This document shows, one piece after another, positions 61,099-64,000 of a stretch of 64,000 nt of DNA. The position numbers were made by a program, and so were the translations under genes. Every line of letters starts with the position of its first letter. The first letter of the stretch is position 1. The notes under the pieces are model-generated. The model saw nothing but the letters and a program-made list of their open reading frames with translations. It did not search any database and was not told the DNA's origin. The stretch comes from Hyphomicrobiales bacterium (lineage in GTDB: Bacteria > Pseudomonadota > Alphaproteobacteria > Rhizobiales > Rhizobiaceae): assembly GCA_900473175.1 (NCBI GenBank), contig UCKM01000025.1, forward strand, positions 62,001 to 126,000, written 5' to 3'.

Positions 61099-61527
61099 AG
61101 CCCTGCATCGGCGCCGTCAATAAATAAGGCAGCCATGGGGGGACAACCATGACTGCCTCTTTTTTTGCCCGCAACCAGCGAAGGATCTGTCCGGGCACAT
61201 TAGTCCTGCGTATGCCTAGCCCAGGCAACATCGAACCGGGCCAAGTCTCAAAAACAAAATGGCTTATCAACCATTCTATTTCTGGCCTCCCAAAACTTCG
61301 CTTTTGTATGCAGGGAGGGTTCGCATACAAACGACTGGATACCGAACAGACTTCAACAACCGCAGGATAAAGGCTTAGAATAACAGGGCATTTCGAAAAC
61401 AACTTCACGCTAAAATCAATATCTTTATAGATGAAGAGATTGTTCCAAACAATTAGACCTTAGTCTAATATGCTGTAAAGAAAGCCATTTTTCTGCAGGA
61501 AGCCCAGTCTTTCAAGGGTTTGGCGGT
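61099..61527. other. Intergenic stretch with a terminator and a small palindrome
   Basis: No gene is supported here. It holds a strong plus-strand terminator at 61128-61167 and the inverted repeat ATTAGAC-CTTA-GTCTAAT at 61452-61469. The right half is AT-rich. Confidence 0.5.
61128..61167 (+). terminator. Rho-independent terminator without an obvious gene
   Basis: GGCAGCCATGG at 61128-61138 pairs with CCATGACTGCC at 61147-61157 (one mismatch, 8-base loop) and is followed by TCTTTTTTT. On the plus strand no gene ends nearby: the two genes to its left (chrB and chrA) run the other way. Confidence 0.75.
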
Positions 61528-61929
61528 TCAGAGATGGCGGACTTCGCCCGGCTTTCTATCCCACTGATCGTCCCTTCCGTCCTGATATTCCAGGGGTGCT
61601 GCCAATAGTTCATCCACCGGCAAATCATCCAGGCAGGCGAGATTAATCGCGTAAAATGGGCCTGTTCCTTCCATTTCGCCGCGGCCAAATGGCTTTACTC
61701 CGCAGGTCCGGCAAAAGAAGTGTGCAATGGTCTTGCTGCCGAATCGGTATTCCGTCAAAGATTCGTTCCCAGCAAGAACGCGCAACGCATCGCTGCCAAC
61801 AAATGCTTTCCAGAAACGGCCCTTGGCGCAGGACGAACAGTTGCATTTGCTTGTTCCCTGACCGAGATCGATATCCGCCTCAAAGCGGACCGCGTTACAA
61901 TGGCAACTACCGTGATAGGTCTTTTGCAT
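61528..61929 (-). CDS. GFA-family (CENP-V/GFA domain) protein
   Basis: A 133-residue protein of the glutathione-dependent formaldehyde-activating enzyme-like (GFA) family. The zinc-binding cysteines are in GSCHCNAVRFEA, CNCSSCAKG and HFFCRTCGVKPFGRG. Most family members have unknown substrates despite the name. GGAGCAAGGA lies before the ATG. Stands alone, divergent from the beta-lactamase. Confidence 0.88.
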   Translation of the reverse strand: MQKTYHGSCHCNAVRFEADIDLGQGTSKCNCSSCAKGRFWKAFVGSDALRVLAGNESLTEYRFGSKTIAHFFCRTCGVKPFGRGEMEGTGPFYAINLACLDDLPVDELLAAPLEYQDGRDDQWDRKPGEVRHL

Positions 61930-62135
61930 TCCTTGCTCCTTCCCAGAATGTGAAGTTTTGTTAATAACTATAAGGTTAAATAACTGAATGGTTTAGTATT
62001 ATTGTCGAGATTACGTCAAGTTGTCGTGACGTTCTTTTTTGGTCACAAATTCTCCATGGAAATTGCCACTTCGGATATCAGCTTGGTGCCCGGCGAGAAT
62101 TCTCGCTGTTCAATCCTCGGAGATGGAGATGAGAA

Positions 62136-63026
62136 ATGGGTGGTCGTATCACGCGCCGCGGGGCACTGATTGGATCGATGTTCGCCATGCCGGCACTGTC
62201 ATTGGCGACGAGATCAACGCAAGCCGCGCCATCGGGCAGGGTGGATCTCGCAGCCGCCTTCAAGACGTTGGAAGAGAGAACTGGTGCCCGCCTTGGAGTT
62301 GCGGCACACGATACCGGCAGCGATAATCGAATCGGCTATCGGGAAGACGAGCGGTTTGCCATGTGCAGTACCTTCAAGTTCCTGGCTGCAGCCGCAGTCC
62401 TTGCACGGGTCGACCGCGAGGAGGAGGAACTCAACCGGATCGTCAAATTCAAGAAAAGCGACCTCGTAGATTACTCGCCGGTTACGGAAAAACATCTCGA
62501 TTCTGGCATGTCGCTTGCGGCAATCTGCGAAGCCGCCGTCACGATGAGTGACAATACGGCGGGCAATCTCATGCTCGACAATATTGGCGGGCCGAAGGGC
62601 TTGACGGAATATGCACGCCGTCTCGGCGACGCGACATTTCGCCTGGACCGGCGGGAAACGGATCTCAATGAAGCCAAACCTGGCGATCCACGCGACACGA
62701 TTACACCAATTGCCATTTTGAAGGATCTGCAGAAGACAGCAATTGGTGATGCGCTCGGCAAGTCATCCCGCGATCAGCTGATCGAATGGCTGCTTGGCAG
62801 CAAGACAGGCGACAAGCGTCTGCGCGCCGGTTTGCCCAAGGACTGGAGCGTTGGCGACAAGACGGGTACGAGCGACAGCGGCATGGCCAATGACATAGCA
62901 GTCATCTGGCCACCGGAGCGCAAACCGATCCTTCTGGCGGTCTATCTTTATGACCCGAAGGGAACCCCTGATAGCCGCAATGAGATCCACCAGAAGGTCG
63001 CAAAACTAGTGGTCGAGAACCTATGA
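62136..63026 (+). CDS. Class A beta-lactamase with Tat-type signal
   Basis: A 296-residue serine beta-lactamase. The N-terminus MGGRITRRGALIGSMF has the paired arginines of a Tat signal and an AxA-like site near TQAAPS. The active-site motifs are S78-T-F-K81, S138-D-N140, E174-x-x-x-N178 (the deacylation Glu in RRETDLNEA) and K242-T-G244. Cys77 precedes the serine, as in carbapenemase-type enzymes, but position 238-like is Ser, so that disulphide cannot form. No LysR-type regulator is adjacent, so expression is probably constitutive. Probably an intrinsic chromosomal enzyme of the species; its substrate range cannot be told from sequence. Confidence 0.93.
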   Translation: MGGRITRRGALIGSMFAMPALSLATRSTQAAPSGRVDLAAAFKTLEERTGARLGVAAHDTGSDNRIGYREDERFAMCSTFKFLAAAAVLARVDREEEELNRIVKFKKSDLVDYSPVTEKHLDSGMSLAAICEAAVTMSDNTAGNLMLDNIGGPKGLTEYARRLGDATFRLDRRETDLNEAKPGDPRDTITPIAILKDLQKTAIGDALGKSSRDQLIEWLLGSKTGDKRLRAGLPKDWSVGDKTGTSDSGMANDIAVIWPPERKPILLAVYLYDPKGTPDSRNEIHQKVAKLVVENL

Positions 63027-63105
63027 GCTGATCGCTAAATGCATGAACCCGGACGTGCCGTTGCCCGGGCTCACCTCGTCCATGCTCGATGCAGCGAGCG
63101 ATTGA

Positions 63106-63453
63106 CTACTGCCGTGTCAGGCTCTCGCTCTTGCAGATGAGGCCGCCCATCACGCAGCCCGACAGCGACAGCGTGGTGCCGCTCACACTCGCCTTGCCGT
63201 TATAGGTCTTGCCTTCATCCAGCTTGTTGACGGTCCCTTTGTAGGCCCCGTCCTTGCCAGACATAGAGCCGATGGATTTACCCTTGTATTCGCCGGTCAT
63301 TACCGTGCCGCAATAGGTGTTCCCACCACAGGATGAATACTGGATGATGGTGCCGCTCGGCCGCTTCCAGGAACCCACGATCGGCTCCTCTGCCAGGGCA
63401 GGGCCAGCCATGAGGATAGAGCCGGCGCAGGCCAACAGTATTTTGCTTTTCAT
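63106..63453 (-). CDS. DUF2147 domain-containing secreted protein
   Basis: A 115-residue protein with a signal peptide (MKSKILLACAGSILMAGPALA, cleavage after ALA). The mature domain reads VGSWKRPSGTIIQYSSCGG, YCGTVMTGEYKGKS and ends LSGCVMGGLICKSESL. The cysteine placement and size agree with DUF2147, small secreted proteins of unknown function common in Rhizobiales. GGAGGAAATAA precedes the ATG. Confidence 0.85.
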   Translation of the reverse strand: MKSKILLACAGSILMAGPALAEEPIVGSWKRPSGTIIQYSSCGGNTYCGTVMTGEYKGKSIGSMSGKDGAYKGTVNKLDEGKTYNGKASVSGTTLSLSGCVMGGLICKSESLTRQ

Positions 63454-63705
63454 TTATTTCCTCCCAAAATAAAGGCGATCTCTCCGATCATCATCTTCTC
63501 TTACGCAAACGTAAACGTAATTCAAGTGATTCGTGATTGAAAGAGGGCGCCTGTGCTGAATCGCGCGAGTGATAATTTGCCGGGCCAATGCGGCTTTGCG
63601 AGGATCCTCAAGCCGGTAAACCCTGAATGTGGTTATCAAAGACTTGAAAAGTGCTTCGGGCTTTTTAGGCGAATTATCACCAAATGCCCGCAATTGCTGG
63701 GGCAT
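63454..63705 (-). CDS. Possible 83-residue protein upstream of the DUF2147 gene
   Basis: An open frame starting MPQQLRAFGDNSPKK ends exactly at the start of the DUF2147 gene, with its last codons forming that gene's ribosome-binding site. The body is basic (FRVYRLEDPRKAALARQI). No ribosome-binding site is visible before its own ATG. The DNA may equally be the DUF2147 promoter region. Low confidence. Confidence 0.25.
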   Translation of the reverse strand: MPQQLRAFGDNSPKKPEALFKSLITTFRVYRLEDPRKAALARQIITRAIQHRRPLSITNHLNYVYVCVREDDDRRDRLYFGRK

Positions 63706-63910
63706 TATATTTAATGAATTCCGAAGTTTACGAGTTGTTTTTGTTTTGTTTGGGTCCGATTAATCATGCCCCTTAACAGCAATTTCAAGCCTCTCAGGCA
63801 TTCTCGAAAGCATCAAAAGAGCACGCCAAAACAAACAATCGGCGGTTCTCAGAAGTCTAACAGGGCTTTTCGCAAGACGAAAATCTGGTTCAACAAGGGG
63901 TTTGACTAAG

Positions 63911-64000
63911 ATGGCACGCTTTGATCTTCAGCATATCGATACAGGTCACGCCGGAGGCTCCGCGCAAACGGATATATTGTTCGAGATGGGCATCATGTAC
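63911..64000 (+). CDS. N-terminal end of a Sel1-repeat-like protein (partial)
   Basis: From the ATG at 63911 the frame is open to the window edge and encodes MARFDLQHIDTGHAGGSAQ then TDILFEMGIMY. I recall rhizobial Sel1-like repeat proteins that begin in this way (ILFELGxMY opening the first repeat). A GGGG lies 10 bases upstream. The rest is outside the window. Confidence 0.5.
   Translation, partial: MARFDLQHIDTGHAGGSAQTDILFEMGIMY

Overview
The window looks like a chromosomal segment of an alphaproteobacterium of the order Hyphomicrobiales (Rhizobiales), probably near the Phyllobacteriaceae/Brucellaceae; the genus cannot be fixed from this sequence. The main reason is gene order: a feuN-feuP-feuQ two-component module, the cytochrome c maturation operon ccmI-ccmE-ccmF-ccmH (cycHJKL), degP, a second two-component pair, glnE and a pleC-like kinase follow each other as I remember them from Sinorhizobium and Brucella. 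Coding sequence is GC-rich and the genes are tightly packed with many ATGA/TGATG overlaps.

Layout. (1) 1-5.8 kb: tail of a peptidoglycan-binding-domain gene, DUF1491, a BrnT/BrnA toxin-antitoxin pair, a DUF2336 protein, a small protein, and a minus-strand operon of a class A penicillin-binding protein with DUF1214 and DUF1254 membrane proteins. (2) 6.2-21.5 kb: a complete Rhodobacter-capsulatus-type gene transfer agent (GTA) structural cluster in canonical order (small and large terminase, portal, small membrane protein, prohead protease, capsid, head-tail connectors, tail tube, chaperones, short tape measure, DUF2460, DUF2163, NlpC/P60 peptidase, TIM-barrel baseplate giant), then a small holin-like membrane protein. 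The cluster is interrupted twice. Between protease and capsid lies about 1.1 kb with a 'GGQW' cassette on the protease C-terminus, a GTGA-coupled micro-ORF, an 85-residue helical protein and decayed second copies of both the protein and the cassette. Between the peptidase and the baseplate gene lies a perfect 29-bp inverted repeat of REP type. (3) 21.9-39.1 kb: core genes for envelope stress and regulation (feuNPQ, a surface lipoprotein, ccmIEFH, an MBL-fold hydrolase, degP, RR/HK, glnE, pleC).

(4) 39.4-42.7 kb: an unusual 1108-residue lipoprotein with nine 24-residue repeats, an alanine-rich stalk, a GH29 fucosidase-like domain whose key fucose-binding and nucleophile positions are all changed, and a C-terminal discoidin-like domain. 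(5) 43-56 kb: pepN, an EamA exporter, an MFS transporter, an uracil-DNA glycosylase of the cysteine-poor alphaproteobacterial type, a secreted unknown protein, ETF-ubiquinone oxidoreductase, an EEP-family membrane phosphatase, VOC proteins with a MarR regulator and an operator-like palindrome, and AMP nucleosidase. (6) 56-64 kb: accessory-like DNA with small secreted proteins, a GST, a chrB-chrA chromate pair, a GFA-family protein, a Tat-type class A beta-lactamase, DUF2147, and the start of a Sel1-repeat-like gene at the right edge.

The strongest leads for something undescribed are the GTA-embedded variable cassette locus (9.9-11.2 kb) and the repeat-stalked pseudo-fucosidase lipoprotein (39.4-42.7 kb). 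All family names come from reading the translated sequence and recalling families; no database search was run.
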